Source: Paragordius varius
Lineage: Eukaryota > Nematomorpha
Direction of reading: 5' to 3'
Length of the DNA: 64,000 nucleotides
Assembly (NCBI GenBank): GCA_964247055.1
Contig: OZ176060.1
Location: forward strand, 1,674,001-1,738,000
Numbering within the stretch: the stretch's first letter is position 1; the number at the start of each line of letters is the position of its first letter. Of this stretch, positions 22,255 to 35,947 are shown piece after piece. A program made the position numbers and the translations under genes. The notes beneath the pieces were generated by a model that worked only from the letters and a program-made list of their open reading frames with translations, had not been told where the DNA came from and made no database searches.

Positions 22255-23545
22255 TTTAAGAGTGATTAAAAAGGCTATATATATTTTTGCCGTTTCTATA
22301 TCAGAAAATGACCACAGATGTGCTATTTCAAAAACCAAATGTTTCATTCCAAAAATATCACATAAACTATAATTAAATGACGAACAAAATTTTCATAAAA
22401 ATTTTTAAATTTTTTTTTTAATTTTGATTCATATATACCATTTGCAATTCAAGAGTGTCCTTGAACAATTCAAGTTGGTCTTTGAACATTTCAAGTTGGT
22501 CCTTGAACACTTCAAGTTGGTCCTTAAAATTAATAAATTTTGATTTAACCATAATTTTTGCATTTATTTTTTTATTTTATTATTTTTAACCTAATTTTAT
22601 TTATTTATTATATATTTATTCATTTCAATATCGAAATTTTTATTCAAAAATCAGTTTTTTATTTCAAACTAATTTATTTCCAATTTTACAAAATTATTAC
22701 CTTTAAATGTTTTTAATGAAAAATTGAAAATAATAACCCAGATAACTTATATATTTAGGTTTAAAAATCTTATAAATATCCAAGTTAAGATAGTAATTAA
22801 GATATACGGTTTCTCAATGATTAAAAGATAATATTGATTTAGAATTTATGTTAAATATAGAAAATAGGTTAAAACGATAAAATAGATGAATGATTTTGGA
22901 TTTTATTGATAAAAGTTAATAACAAAACAAAAAATGCAAAGGACCAACTTGATATGTATAAGGACCAACTAGAAATGTTCAAGGACCAACTTGAACTTTT
23001 TAAGGACAAACAAATGGTATATGTGGTCCGAAAGTCCCAACTTTTTACGTACTTCCAAAATAGGCTAGTTTTCTTAAAAATGCAAAAAGGCCGAGATTGC
23101 GTTATAGATATTATATATGCTAATTTTTGACATCAAAAGAATATCCCGAAAAAATGGATATTTTGCTATTAATTTTAACCAAAATTTTGGTGAACGAGTT
23201 TTATTATATTTTGATACATGGATGAAAAGGTATAAAAACGATTTAAGATATTAAAAAAATTATTTTTATATAATTAGATTGCTCATTATTTCTTTGTCAC
23301 CAGAATTATAAATTTTCTTTAAATTTTATGATAAATTTGGCAATCTAAACGAACAAATTTTATGTAGAAATTCTATAAAGAAATGTAGAGCGTCCGAATT
23401 TTAAAGCTTTTTTTACCGTTTCTACGATGCCTACATATAGGCTAAGATAGATTCATTTTGCTAAAAATTAAATTTTTAAACAAAGTATGCATTTAAAAAT
23501 AATTTTGTTTTATATTTTGATCTTAGTGGATATTCAAAAAACTTT
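22255..23545. repeat. Family A element, copy 3, interrupted
   Basis: Left-arm motifs (TATCAGAAAATGACCACAGA, AAATGTTTCATTCC) precede 22431 and resume after 23022 (GGTCCGAAAGTCCCAAC, GCAAAAAGGCCGAGATTGCG). An inverted arm follows (ACCGTTTCTACGATGCC near 23417). The 592-bp foldback element at 22431-23022 is inserted within it. Degenerate, so older than other copies. Confidence 0.6.
22431..23022. mobile_element. Foldback element with 21-bp tandem units, copy 4
   Basis: Left end ATATATACCATTTGCAATTC with three to four units (TTCAAGTTGGTCCTTGAACA type), about 440 bp of AT-rich middle, then three inverted units and the end CAAATGGTATAT. The termini are inverted repeats of each other. The coiled-coil-like frame across the right array (KDQLEMFKDQLELF) is a by-product of the 21-bp period. 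Confidence 0.85.
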
Positions 23546-24099
23546 TTTGATATTTACACATTTTATTCAAAAAACAAGCATAATTTAACATTATTTTCGA
23601 ATGATAATAAGGAGCTAGTTTTTCATAAAATCTGATTGTTTTTAAGTTAGTTTTACATGAACAAAATATGGTCTGTATCACAATGGGCTACTTATTTTTT
23701 GGTGATGTCTTATTTTAGTTAAACCGCTACGCATGAATACACTTGCTACATCGATACTAATTAAATTAATTTTATATATCATAAATACACCTGTTAAGCT
23801 AAAATATATTATCAAAATTAAATTAGAAATTAGGTTATTTAAAAACTTGTTCACAAATATTTTTAAATATAGTAATGGTGAAAGAATGGGAATATTTGTT
23901 TTGTTTATCTTTGTGTAATTATATAAAATTTTGAAGGCCATTTTAGGATATAATGTAGCATCATTGTTTTCAATATTAATCCTTTATAAACGTTTTGTAT
24001 CGTTTGATTAGAGTGCTGATTATGTGTCCAGTTTTACGTGTTGTTCCAAATTTAAGATGCTAATCAATTAAAGACTTGAATTATCTTATAAACAATTAG
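23546..24099. other. AT-rich stretch, nothing assigned
   Basis: No feature except the acceptor-like ACAATTAG at 24092-24099 that opens the next exon. Confidence 0.25.
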
Positions 24100-24366
24100 T
24101 TACGAGAACAAGTGTTTAACTGCGAATGTCATTTTAAAATCAGATATAGAATGCCGACAAACTGGATTTTAGAACCAATCAACCTACCTCCGTTCAAAGC
24201 CGGATATACAACTATTCAATCGTCAATCCAAATTAGTAATATTTTCCCAATGAAAGCAAGGCTTCCATACTGGATAGAGACCATTACATGGCAAAATAGA
24301 GATATTAAACAGATGACACAGCATTCAAATAAATTCCCAAGAAATTGGTTAAATGAAACCGGATAA
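24100..24366 (+). CDS. Unrecognised coding exon
   Basis: After TTATAAACAATTAG a frame of 88 codons reads LREQVFNCECHFKIRYRM, NWILEPINLPPFKAGYT, FPMKARLPYWIETITWQN, then NKFPRNWLNETG and TAA. Base composition and amino-acid make-up are clearly less A/T-biased than the flanks, with many W, P and charged residues, which argues for real coding sequence. No ATG precedes it in frame, so it is probably a last exon; a GTG at 24112 is the only other start. I do not recognise the family. A polyadenylation-like AATAAA is not close by. It could also be a fragment of an unrecognised transposon protein. Confidence 0.4.
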   Translation, partial: LREQVFNCECHFKIRYRMPTNWILEPINLPPFKAGYTTIQSSIQISNIFPMKARLPYWIETITWQNRDIKQMTQHSNKFPRNWLNETG

Positions 24367-25842
24367 TGATAATTCAAGTTAATGATTATTGTTTTTTATC
24401 CAAAATACAGGTTCGAAACTTTAAAATGTAGCATTTGACTGAGGCTTTAAACATTCCACATAAATATTACCTTTTAAATGTTAATCATGCATATAAAACG
24501 ATTCACACACTAACTATTTGTGACTTATTAAAATATCAATAAATGATTGTATATTCTTGTAAGTATCGATGTAGGATTAATAAATTTGAATTTATATGTA
24601 ATATATATTATTGAAAGAGTTCAAACATAGCTTAATTAATTTTTGGCTCTTTTTAACCGTATTTGAAAGAAAATCTTTGGCAACACATATTAGATGATGC
24701 TTTACTTAGCATTAGGTACAAACAAAGATATATTTTATAAAACCTTATGGAATGGTTTTGCTTCATGGTTTTTGAAAATGCCTTTTCCCACACATAATCA
24801 TAAACTCAGTCATATTTAAATCTAATATCAGATTTTATCACCATTCGGGCAAAAAGGGCTTGAAAAAGGACTGACATATTAAGGCCAATAAAAGTAAATC
24901 CATCCGGTACCAACCTTAAATAAACAATCTTACTATGCCTAAAAAGGTTCTAAGCTTAAAAACATATTTTATAACTTGAACAAGTTTTAATAGATACGAA
25001 ATTATTTAATTAAATATACAATACAAATAATTAAGTTAGGTAGCTTACATGTTATTCCATCTGACTTCAGAGTCTAAGTGTGAAAATAGAAAAAATGCAA
25101 TTATTATTTAAATGTTAAAATCAGATGAATAAAATTTAATTACCCCTTTTTCTTTTTCAGGTTGGTTGTAAGTTGTCGTAACTGAAGATGAGATTGATAA
25201 ACTCTTAATGGTAGCCTAATAAACATTGAATAAATATCCGTAAAAATAAAAAAGTTTAAACAACGGTTTCTAATACTACCCTGCAATACATTAAGCGCGA
25301 TCCGCGAAAATTTTGTAAGTTCATATGCAAATAGTTTATAAAATATTAGTAAGATTATATGTTGAATAAAATTTCTGAAAATGTCAATCTAATAGAAAAA
25401 AATCTGTTATTGTGTTTACTTTGCAAACAAAAAAATATTTGTTAATGTCCAATATCATAAATGCTGCTGCCTGCATTAATTTTTGAGTATAAAATGCGGG
25501 CCGCGAAGCCATTCTCTTGGATCCCTGGTATAAACAAACGGTATAATAAGCCAGGGTTTATTAATTATAAGATATGCTTATTAAAATATATATTAATATT
25601 CCCACCATCGCTACTTGATTAAGTAATTGGTTAAAATATTGCGTTGGTTTTTATCAAATAGTAATGGCCAATATTAAAATATATCAAGGTATATTGATTT
25701 AATTAATTTATATAATCAAGTTAATAAATAAATAATTATATGGTCATTACCAATTTTCAAAAATAAAAATTATGTTTAAATCGGAAAATTAAAAGGATAT
25801 TAGCAGTCAGCTGTTCCTCTGAATTTTTCTATTATTATAAAT

Positions 25843-25903
<61 letters not shown>

Positions 25904-28015
25904 ATATATGGATGAACTTGTAAATCAACAAATAACAATGAATATATACATTTCTATGCCTGATAAGTACTTCACAATAAAAAAGTGAAATATCTAAAAA
26001 AATCGGATTTTTATATCAAATTGTTTAAATTTTAAGGGAAACCTTGGGTCAACACTTATTATATTTCCATTACAGTACATAAACTGCATATGTTATGTAA
26101 ATAAGCGAATTTACCAAAATCGTATAATATTCTCCGTACACACTTTACAAACCTATGATTCAACATTTAATTAAATATGATTCATAAAACAAGCTACTAC
26201 ACAAAGCCACACTTGTTTCTATAAATAGGAAAGTGGGAAAAATATGAATGTTCAAATGATACCCAAATCGTCAAAACGGTTTTAAATAATATGAAGCTAA
26301 TTTGCTATCGTTCTTATACTTGGATAGGGACAGTACTAAATATCGTCTCTATGGCTTTTAATTTTTATTGATACGCGTAATGAGGCTAATTGTAATTCCA
26401 CTATTGTAATTTTATAATAATGTAGTAAAAAATAGCCGTCTAAATAAATATCAAAAGGCATCTAGACATTTTTTGTTTTCAAATGCTATAACAAAAAAAA
26501 GAAATTTTTCATTCTTCTTAATTTTCTTATCATTAAGCATATGTATTATTTTATTAAATATAGGTTGTCACATTTATTGGGTCTGGTGCGGTACATTGTT
26601 GCAAGATTTGAGGGATATTAACAGGCTTAATTATTATATAACAACAACCTCATGTTCATTACAGAAAAAATTTCTAGTTAATTCTAATAATTTTGTGTCC
26701 TCTTTTATTATATCTTTATTTACCAAGTATTCTAAATATCTTTATTTACCAGAATTATAATCTGTGTTTTTTTATTGGAAAATATTATTTTTTTCAATCA
26801 ATAAATTTGAAACATTATCAATTAAAATAAGGTGGTCCGATTGAGGCCCTCTGTAACAATCTTGGCTGCTGTTAAAAATATGTAAACTACTAAATAAATT
26901 ACATTATATGATTTTCAAATAATCTATCATCTAAAATTAAGTTTTTTCCCTTTAAATTATATTTTTAAGTTTTATCTTAATTTATTGAGAAAAACCATTT
27001 CTATACCGATTTTTCTAACACCATCGGTTGTTCGGTAATGAGTTTAATTTCAAGGCTATTAAATATTAGTTAATTGAATTTCAAATACCCTGTTGTGATT
27101 TTTCAAAAGCTGTTCCGCCAGTTTTTTGTGAAAGGGTGGCCAGCGAAGATATATGTGTTGTTACCGCTGATTAAATATGCTTAAATTATAATATGCAGCA
27201 CTAATTCTTTTTAATTTATTAAAAATATTTTTATATATAATTTTAGATATATCGAGTTTTCTAAGAGTAATCGCAACCGAGATTCGATAACCTTTACGTC
27301 TCCTAGTTATAGGGTATGTCAATTTTAATTATTATATAGTTTTTTTTAATATAGAAATTAGGGAAATATTTTTGCTGCATTTAAGAATATGTAATGTCGG
27401 CTTTATGTAGTTTGATTCGATTTTTTCATAAAAATTAAAATATCAATAATGCACAAAAGGGGGCGTATAATACCTATCGATGAAATGTAGAGATAATTGT
27501 ATCTGATACTTATGGTATTTTACGTTTGATCCTTATTATTTATTATATTTATTGCACGTTTATGGCATTTTTCCTATATCGAAAAATAGCAAAATTTGAC
27601 TAAATAAAATTTATAAAAACTAAATGCTTAATTTTAAAATTTAGTGAGGTATTTGAAAATATGATTTAAAGTAAAAATTTTGAAGTAAGTAAAATATTTC
27701 TATCATTGTGAATAACATTATACTATTTTTTGATTAAAATATAAGCTATAATAATATATGCATATATCTTAAATAGTAAAATTTAAGCAGCTTGATTAAC
27801 TGACAGTCATGTGATATCCAGTAAAAATTCATATTATACGGTCAAGAGGTAAAAATATAAAAACAAAATTATTATTAAAGGCATCATACTGATCCTGATT
27901 TTAATGTAAACCATTTTAATATTGTTAATGAAATTAATATGTATATAGGAATATTTATTTAAAACTTTATTAATTGCTATTAAATTATAGTCTACTTATA
28001 TGCGATGAATTTGAA
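24367..28015. other. Long AT-rich stretch with an (AT)n tract
   Basis: Holds an (AT)n microsatellite at about 25846-25905 and a short GC-richer patch at 25495-25530 (GCGGGCCGCGAAGCC) that could be a hAT remnant. A 95-codon frame at 26473-26760 (plus) has one hydrophobic segment (FFLIFLSLSICIILLN) but lacks an in-frame ATG; I do not call it a gene. Confidence 0.3.
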
Positions 28016-28019
28016 ACAG

Positions 28020-28340
28020 ATTCTGTCAACACCCTTTTTAGGTTAATTAAAACGCGGCCATGGTTATGAAGACCCCGATTCAAATTCGTGTAACTAGTGA
28101 CAGATATTCGCCTTTTTACTGTTCAAAAATTACTAAAGAAGACAGTCCCTATTCAAATTTGCTTCTCTACTAATTATATAGAAAATATCTAAATAAACTA
28201 TATTCAACCTACATATCAAACTGCTTCGACGCCATTTTTATTTAAAAAAAATTTAATTTTTTATCAGAACACATCTAACATTATTTAAAGACCTATTTAT
28301 AAAATCATTTATTTCACGAGGAACGAAATAATGGCCATTA
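28020..28340. repeat. Family B fragment, decayed
   Basis: Shares CAAACTGCTTCGACGCCATT, TTTTTATTTAAA and ACATCTAACATT with the left arm of the family B element at 61356-62589, in the same order. Only one arm is recognisable. Confidence 0.5.
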
Positions 28341-29415
28341 AATTTAGCTTACATATGATTAAAAACAAAAATATCATACTTTCTAATACACGCATAATTT
28401 TATCGTACTAATTAAACGTTCGTTTGTTAATGACCATAACTTTTTTTAAAGAATTTGATTATCAAAAAATTTTTGTAAATCATATATGAAGGTTAGATAT
28501 AACGTAATACCTGTAACCCAGAGAAAAGGGTCAAACAAATTATGCCGTACATTACGCAATTGAGTATAACTGGATCTTTCATTGCTACTATAAAGCGGAT
28601 ATTATTAAACAATTGTTATCCGGTTATAATTTATAAATAAAATTAAACTTATAAATAATTAGATTCAAAATCATAAAATTTCTTAAAACATAAATTTAAA
28701 AACTAAAAATATTCTAAAAACAATTAGAATGTGGTTAATTTACATTTTTTAGGTTATTATGGTTTATATATTAATGTCACTAAACATTTATAGCGTGTTC
28801 TAATATATTAAACATATAATTTATTATACTTAAAATAGAATCCAAAGATGAAAAGATATGTTGATTGTACAAAGCTTAAATTTGCGCAGATTTATGGATA
28901 ATGCACCAAATCCTAATATGGGTTAAATTTTAAAATAAAAACAACGACTAAAAACCGAAACGTTATATGATTTTAAAATATTAAAAATAAAAATCCACTT
29001 TGCACTATACGAAAAATTAAACCTAAAATATGATGACGAATACATTGTAAAATAATGTTTGTGCCACTTTAATCCGAGTTAACTGTTGTAGGCATAACCT
29101 TCCTTAAAATTTGTCAGTCATTAAACAACCTTTTTTTACAAACAATAGTGTTTAGCCATTGACCGAAAATTTAAATACGTATTGTAACTATTAATGCCAA
29201 TTTTAGCAAATTTTATCAAACCAAACTTCTAAATTAAAAAATAATATTTCGTTGGGCTCATGCCACAAGTATATACCGATTAGAATTATGTATTCTATTT
29301 TAGAGAAGTAATTATATCCGGATAAACAATAATTAATTCCATGAAAAGTTTCCTAAATAATAACTGTATCAAATCATTATGAAATCCTAATAAGATATCC
29401 AGTCTATTGAGTATA
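28341..29415. other. AT-rich stretch, nothing assigned
   Basis: No gene or repeat recognised. Confidence 0.25.
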
Positions 29416-29419
29416 TTTC

Positions 29420-30180
29420 GAAATATTTGTAGCCCTATTCAAATTCAAATATAGCATCAGCTATTTCCTTTATTAATTCACCGATTCTGATACTAAGCCA
29501 CTGTTCACTCCTTGTAAAATGACTGCAGAACTTTATGAGGTAATCGCCTCTATCGTTTTTGTTATCAAGGCCTTTTTCACCAGTTATTTTATATGCATTC
29601 TAGCCAATGATGGCATGAACCCATTATAGAGATGATGTCTTTTTTGGGTACTTTTTTGATAGCGGTGTTAAGAGCGCATAGAATTATCTGAGTCATAATC
29701 TTTATTAGAATTGGTTAAGGTAGAAAATTAAAATATAGTAATCGGCTGAGGGATCATAGTCAGTCGTATTGATATGATACGATCACTTATTTGGTTATAA
29801 ATCTCGGATGAATTGGCGAGCATTTTGGCTAGTATTAGAGCCACATTGTTACCTTTGGGGGTTTCTTGACCTGAGAAGAATAGTGTGATAATCACACTCG
29901 ATATGACCAATTTAAGGGATGTGGAATTCAGATATTGTATTTTGATGTCGTCTCCATTTGTTTTATTAGAACATCAATTTTATGAGTGGTACCACATGTA
30001 CCCCATGTTTTTATGCGAATTTTCATGTTCCGGCATTTGTGTTTGCAGCAGATATTGAGCCGGGTAATAGGAAAAGGTTAATAAGTTTGGTAAAGGATGG
30101 TTAAAGAGATGTATGAAAGATAGGTAAGGTATAAGTTTTTCTGTGATAGATGTGGTGTCAATAGAGTGTATGTTCAAAGT
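29420..30180 (-). mobile_element. Decayed LINE endonuclease (APE) fragment
   Basis: On the minus strand, broken frames contain FFSGQETPKGNNVALILAK, then ISDRIISIRLTMIPQPITI, then VPKKDIISIMG, then NKNDRGDYLIKFC. In this order they match apurinic-like endonuclease motifs of non-LTR retrotransposons (the YSG..NGVAL region, SDRII.IRL, the PKKD..I.MGDFNAK metal-site strand, and RN.RG..L..FC). The catalytic DFNA after MG is lost and several frame breaks exist. The N-terminal motifs and the whole RT are missing. Fairly old. Confidence 0.7.
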
Positions 30181-30285
30181 TGTGGCCTTAGAGAAAGATA
30201 AGGAATAAAATCAAAATAGTTGAATTATGGAAGAAATTTATTGATTTGAGGTTAAACATAGGATCATTCGATTAGACTGTTCCCA

Positions 30286-30340
30286 AAGGGGGGCGACGCC
30301 CCCTCCCGCCTCCCTTGGCCTAGAAAAATCTAGGGGCTGC
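30286..30340. other. GC-rich hairpins in AT-rich DNA
   Basis: GGGGGGCGACGCCCCCT (about 30288-30304) folds on itself, and CCTAGAAAAATCTAGG (about 30319-30334) forms a second hairpin. The local GC content is far above the flanks. It is probably an end of an unrecognised repeat; compare 50081-50132. Confidence 0.5.
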
Positions 30341-31114
30341 GAAAAATTTGGAAAATGACTTTATATTGTTTTGTATTATTTCATAATTGGGTTATTTTAT
30401 ATATTTAATTTTATTGGAAAGTAATCATTGTTAAATTCAGTATTGAATCTAATTATTTTTTTGTTTACTGGTTTTTACTATAAATATATATGCAATGCTA
30501 AAAACACAAATGTAATGCTCATAAGAATGGATTTAAATGTAAAGAATTATGTATAATATATTCATACATATTTTTATTTACTTTTATCCATTTTTCGCTT
30601 TTATATAAATATACACTTTTAATTCTTAGTTATTATTTCCATTAATATTATAATTTGCATTTAAAGACAAGACATGCCATGAAGAATATCTTTTATATGG
30701 TTTTATAGCTGTCTAAAAAGATGGCAAACCATTAATACAATGCCACGCTACGTTCTTAGCAATGATTGTATGCTCCCGACAAGGGTTGATGGCACCTTAG
30801 TCAAACGATGATTGTTAAAAGACAACCCAATCTTCTTCCAATTCAAACTTACTTTAAATGAAAAATCCTAAAAACACATATGATTATAATAATACAAATC
30901 AAGCCTCTTTGATATCGCATATCTGATAGCCACAATGGACGGGTAATAAATTCATCCCTACATACAGATTTCATTATCTAATAATATGAAAACTAAACAG
31001 GCTGAACAATCAAACGGTTAAAAGGCAATCAGAATTCATATTTATTTGATTCAAGGTGCTGAGAGGACAGAAAAATAAACGCAAAAATCCCGGGCAAACA
31101 AAATTTAAAATTCG
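30341..31114. other. AT-rich stretch, nothing assigned
   Basis: No gene or repeat recognised. Confidence 0.25.
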
Positions 31115-31775
31115 ATTATTTAATTTGTTGAAGCATATATTAAACTATTTTAAGGCATGATGAAAACGATATTCAACACTATAAAATTTCTAAACGCTTT
31201 TTCTATATAATTCGATGATGAACATTTCTGTCGCCTTAGAAATTTAATAATATTCATTCGTCTTCAATTTTTTAATTTATACCCATCAAAATTATAATTC
31301 TAAAGCTTTAAATTAAAGTTATTAAGCAAATAATTGTTTAGCTTATATAGAAAAAAGTTTAATTTCTTAAGTTGTTTATATACCGTTTCTATCATGTTTC
31401 AGAATAGTATGAAGTAAAAAATATGCATTTTTTAAACATTTTTGGTTGATATCAAAACTTAGCACATATTTAAAATTTTTGTAGAGCAACCCCAACACTT
31501 TCCGTTTCTTTAAGACAATTAACCCATTTTAAAGCGAATATAATTGGGATCAGAGCCCACATCTAAAAATTTCGAAAATAATGTTTTGCTTTTTTTAACT
31601 ATGATATATTTTAGTGATATTTTTTGAAAGGAAGCATTAGCTTTCATGAAAAAAATCTATTACAAAAAATGTAGTTAAATTTTACCATTTTCTGATATGA
31701 GCACTTAGCACAAAAGTATAAATATATTTTAATCCCTGTTAAGGGCCGAACCAAAAGCACCATTTATTTTTATGG
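31115..31775. repeat. Family A palindromic element, copy 4
   Basis: Left-arm end GGCATGATGAAAACGATA (31153) and TATATAATTCGATGATG, a loop, then the inverted arm from TATACCGTTTCTATCATG (31379) through CCCACATCTAAAAATT, GAAGCATTAGCTTTCATG and CATTTTCTGATATGAGCAC to AAGGGCCGAACCAAAAGCAC (31742). The outer part of the left arm is missing. Confidence 0.75.
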
Positions 31776-32052
31776 ACAGAGTGTTGGCGATTTAAAAAAT
31801 TTGAAGGAAAAAAATGGAGGCAAAAAAGTTTGAGATGAATAATTTTAACAAATTTATTAAAAAAAATTGCAATATGCTTTTAAAAAGCTAAAGAAATTAT
31901 GTTCCAAATTCGTTATACCTTTCTTTTTTCAATATTCAAATTTAAAATCGCTCTAGTATAAAATCCTCCCAAAAGGTCAAGAAGTGTTATACCTTCATTT
32001 CAGTCCTTTGATTTAAATTCGGGTCGGTGCCTACCCCAAGTCGGTTAATTTT

Positions 32053-33031
32053 AACACCTCGATTTAGATTAGGGTATTGAACTCCCGATTAATTTGAGTT
32101 AAGATTCTTGAAAAACTACTGAATGAAACGGTCCCAATTTAAATTATGCTTATATTATAATAAAAATTATATAAATATGCCAAAATATCTAAATTGAAAA
32201 AAAATTTCCATGGAAAACTACTTCAACTCCATTTTTATTTTACAAAATTTTTGCAAAATATCGCCTTCATTAAATTCTAAGTTAAAATTAAAGTTATTTT
32301 TTTATTTAAATTACATCTAACATTGATAGAAATAGAAAAAGCTGTTTATTATGTATTATTTTTCAATTTTACAATTGCACACATGTCACGTTGACTAAAT
32401 TTTTACCGTTCGATTTTAGCTTAATATAATATCAAGTATTTTTGAACAAGTTTTTTTATATATTTCGGTTTATTAATGTTATATAAGTGCAATACAATGA
32501 TTTCGATTCCTTCCACATTTTTAAAGAATTTAATTTTAAACAGGCCTGGTGTATTTAACTACCCCAATTCGAATCGAAGGACTAAAATGAATATGCACAT
32601 CCAAGTGTTAAATACTTCAAAATAATGGAAGGAATTATAATCATGGCAAAAGTATGCACTTTTTTAACATTAATTCAAAATATAAAAACTCATTTAAAAA
32701 TACCTGATACTTATTTTAAGGTAAAACCCATAGGTTTAATTAACATGCATGATTGCATTAGTTAAATTTAAAAATAATATAAAACAAACCACTTTTTCTG
32801 TTTCTATATATTAGGTGTGATTCAAAAAATATAACTTTAATTTTAACTTATAAATTAAGTAACCAATTTTTTTTTCAAAAATGTTATTAAATAAAATTCG
32901 CGTTGAAGTAGTTTGATCTTTTTTTGAAAACTAAATATGAATTTAAATTGTGACCGTTTCTTTAAATAGATTTTGAAATATTAACTTAAATATAATCTAG
33001 GTTTAAATACCTCACTTTGTATCGAAGTGTT
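32053..33031. mobile_element. Family B palindromic element, copy 2
   Basis: Terminal AACACCTCGATT (left) and its inverse ATCGAAGTGTT (right). Arms carry ACTACTGAATGAAACGG, ACTTCAACTCCATTTTTATT, ACATCTAACATTGAT and, near the centre, CAGGCCTGGTGTATTTAACT. The right arm repeats these inverted (GCGTTGAAGTAGTTTG, ATTGTGACCGTTTC). Non-coding. A short TA tract (33032-33050) abuts the right end. Confidence 0.75.
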
Positions 33032-33054
33032 AATATATATATATATATATATTA

Positions 33055-34415
33055 ACTAACCCTCTCAGCCTTCGCTGTGACGTAGTCTCACCGATAATTA
33101 TTTTTATAGTTTGCAATAAATGGAGATAAAAAATGATAAAAAACATATTTATTAATAATTATGTCTAATACCATTCTTATACAGCTTAATGAATAGGCTC
33201 AAATATTGCTGAAACTCAAAATTGACCATATTAAAACTGTACCTTATTAAAGTTACTATTCAACTATCGTTTGTTTATTAATATTTTCGTTTTGCAATAT
33301 AATGGTTAAAAGTTTTATTATGATATTGTTTTAACACAGCTAGGGCTGAAAGCAACGGAAAAAAGTAAATCCTTTGTGATCCGATATATAAAAGTATAAT
33401 ATTAGACAATCCCTCAGAATGTTTTTACACGATATCTATGTTGCGCATTTTATAGAGAAAAAGTATCAATGATTTTTACCTTAATACAAATAAGTAATGT
33501 TGACGAATTTATATGCAGATATATTTAGCGATTTAAAGAAATGTGTGGGATGAACATCTTTTTGAAGAAGTATCTAATTACTTGGAGCGAATTTGAAACA
33601 GATGTTCTGTCAACTTGAATATATAATAAAATATGCCTTTATTTAAATGATATTATATGAAAATAAATAAATTTATTTGACAATTCTTAAGATGGAAAAA
33701 AATAAGAGTAAGAGGTATATGAATTTTCGGAAATTAGTAAAATCAATTATACCAATTAATCTATATCAGCCCAAGATATAATGTTAATTATTTTTGATGA
33801 TTTTATGGACCGCAGTAAAGGTTTAAATGGGCCGCCCGCACGGGAGACTGCTGTCTTTTCCTATTATTTCGTTCGTATAAACACTGCTTTGGCAATGTTA
33901 TACTTCTGCTAAAACACGACTATATTTATGGATTTATCAAGTTTGATAACATCGGGGCAATAAGTAGTTTTATTCCCACTGTAATGCGTTAAGATTAAAA
34001 AATGGGGCTAAAGAATGTGTTTAGCTTCAGGCTAAATATAAGAGCTACCTTATAAAAATTTATTATCAATGTTAATAATTTGTTTAACAGAGTAGGATTT
34101 TTTTTTAACACATAGAATAAAATCCATTTTAAAAATTGACATCGCTTAAACCTAAAATCGTGTCGACTTATGAACTAATTTTTAAAGTCAAATGCCAAAT
34201 CCATATGACCAAATTTTTGCTTCAGGTTCAAAGACTCTATAAAACATATTTATAAATAAATACTGTTTGTATCGTTCAACTCGGTAATGCCATATTTTTA
34301 CCAAAAAAACCATAATTTATCACAGTTACATAATCTATAAAACATAAACCTAAAAAATGTGATCATTATTTTTGTTTCATATGTCTAAAATCGATATTGA
34401 GAATGGGATGAGAAA
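33055..34415. other. AT-rich stretch, nothing assigned
   Basis: No gene recognised. A short GC-richer patch near 33830-33850 (GGGCCGCCCGCACGGG) is palindromic in part and may be a transposon end remnant. Confidence 0.25.
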
Positions 34416-34419
34416 AAGT

Positions 34420-34640
34420 CGCTCTTGACTTGCAAAAGCATGGCAATTTGAGGCAAGTATTAAGCCTGCAAGTGTATGGAAATAGGTAAAAAACACCCGA
34501 GTCAAGTCTTTTGTTTATGAATGTAACATTTTTTTGCCACCCAATTCAAATTTTACGGAAATTATTTTTATCATTTTCAGCCAATGAATAAGGCACTAAA
34601 AAAGAAACAATCAGTACAATATATTAAAGTTTGTCAATGG
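34420..34640. repeat. Family C repeat, partial copy 3
   Basis: Contains GACTTGCAAAAGCATGGCA, the AGTCAAGTCTTTTG block, TTTTTTTGCCACCCAATTC and TTTTTATCATTTTCAGCCAA, matching the left part of the copy at 16135. The right part is missing. Confidence 0.6.
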
Positions 34641-35214
34641 GCAGGTACGTTAAAAATATAATATTTTAGATTTTTCTTCTTGTTAAGAGTTTTTATTTTG
34701 CGTTTAAATTACGAATTTCCGTAGTAGATCTCTCCCGGCTGCTTAACATTATTCTACTGATTTTGGCAAAACCCCTTTGCAAATATAATGGATGTCCTTA
34801 AAACATTACATCTAAAATAAATTTACGATGTCTACATTTAATAGTGAAGTGATATTTGAAGATTCTTGACATTTATATAAGACTTATTCAGATAGGTTTA
34901 ATTGGTGATTTCATTGCAGTATTTTAAATGAACCACAGGCCATATAACTATGGTTAAATCAATCAAAAATCAATTATTTATATTTAATTTGGGCCAATTA
35001 AATTTAAAGATTTTTCATTGTTTATTAAGTTATGAGGGAAATTGGGATTTTAACTTTTCTATCGTGATCAATTAAATTATTCATCAAAGAAGTTACTTAC
35101 AATTTGTTTAAATATACAAAATATATTTTTGGTAAATTCCTAAAAAGCTAAATAAACAAAATTAAGTTAAATATAAAACTAATAATTATTATCAGATCAA
35201 CTTTTTTTATTAAA
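34641..35214. other. AT-rich stretch, nothing assigned
   Basis: No gene or repeat recognised. Confidence 0.25.
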
Positions 35215-35770
35215 ACTTGGATACAACACATTCATTTTAGTCCTCTTCAAAATGAGGTTTGGATACCCCAGGCCTGTTTATAATTAAATACTTTAAAAAC
35301 TCTATAATAAACTGAAGACATGGCAAAATTTTGCACCTATATAACGTTAATAAACCGAAATATATAAAAATATTTAAAAATACTTTATATTAATTATATT
35401 AATGTAAAACCCAAACGTAAAATTTAGTTAACGTATATGTGCATTGGCCAAAATGATAAATAATACAAAATAAACTATTTTTTCTATTTCTGTCATTGTT
35501 AGATGTAATTAAAATAGAATATTAGCTTAAATTTTAACGATAGAATCGATATTTTGCAAAATTTTTGTAAAATAAAAATGGCGTCCAAGTAGTTTAACAT
35601 GGAACTGCTTTTTCAAAAAGAAATTTTATATGGATATGTTGACTTTTTTATGATTTATATTAGGATAGAAGCATAAATTAATTGTGACTGTTTCCTTTAG
35701 TAGTTTTGTAAAAATATTAATTTAAATTTAGTCTGGGGTATTTAGATATCCCAATTTGAATCAAAGTGTT
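35215..35770. mobile_element. Family B element, single arm
   Basis: Starts near the family centre (TTGGATACAACACATTC, TTTTAGTCCTCTTC, TACCCCAGGCCTGTT). It then runs through the right-arm motifs (GGCGTCCAAGTAGTTTAA, AATTGTGACTGTTTCC, GTCTGGGGTATTTAGATA) to the terminus AAAGTGTT. The left arm is absent. Confidence 0.7.
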
Positions 35771-35894
35771 ACGCGTTAAGTAGATATTGATTTATTAACT
35801 TAGGTCAAAAAAATAGAAACCACAAATTATTTTCTTGGTTGTTTCTAAATAGCACTGATGGATATAGGATCCATCGGATATGTTTTGTTTTAGA

Positions 35895-35911
35895 TATACA
35901 AAAAAATATCT

Positions 35912-35947
<36 letters not shown>

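Noticed and set aside
22906-23130. Coiled-coil protein with KDQLELF heptads
   Set aside because: The heptads come from the 21-bp DNA unit of a foldback element; the frame has no ATG of its own in context and ends inside family A sequence.
26473-26760. Small membrane protein gene
   Set aside because: It lacks an in-frame ATG, splice support and recognisable similarity; one hydrophobic run is common by chance in T-rich DNA.
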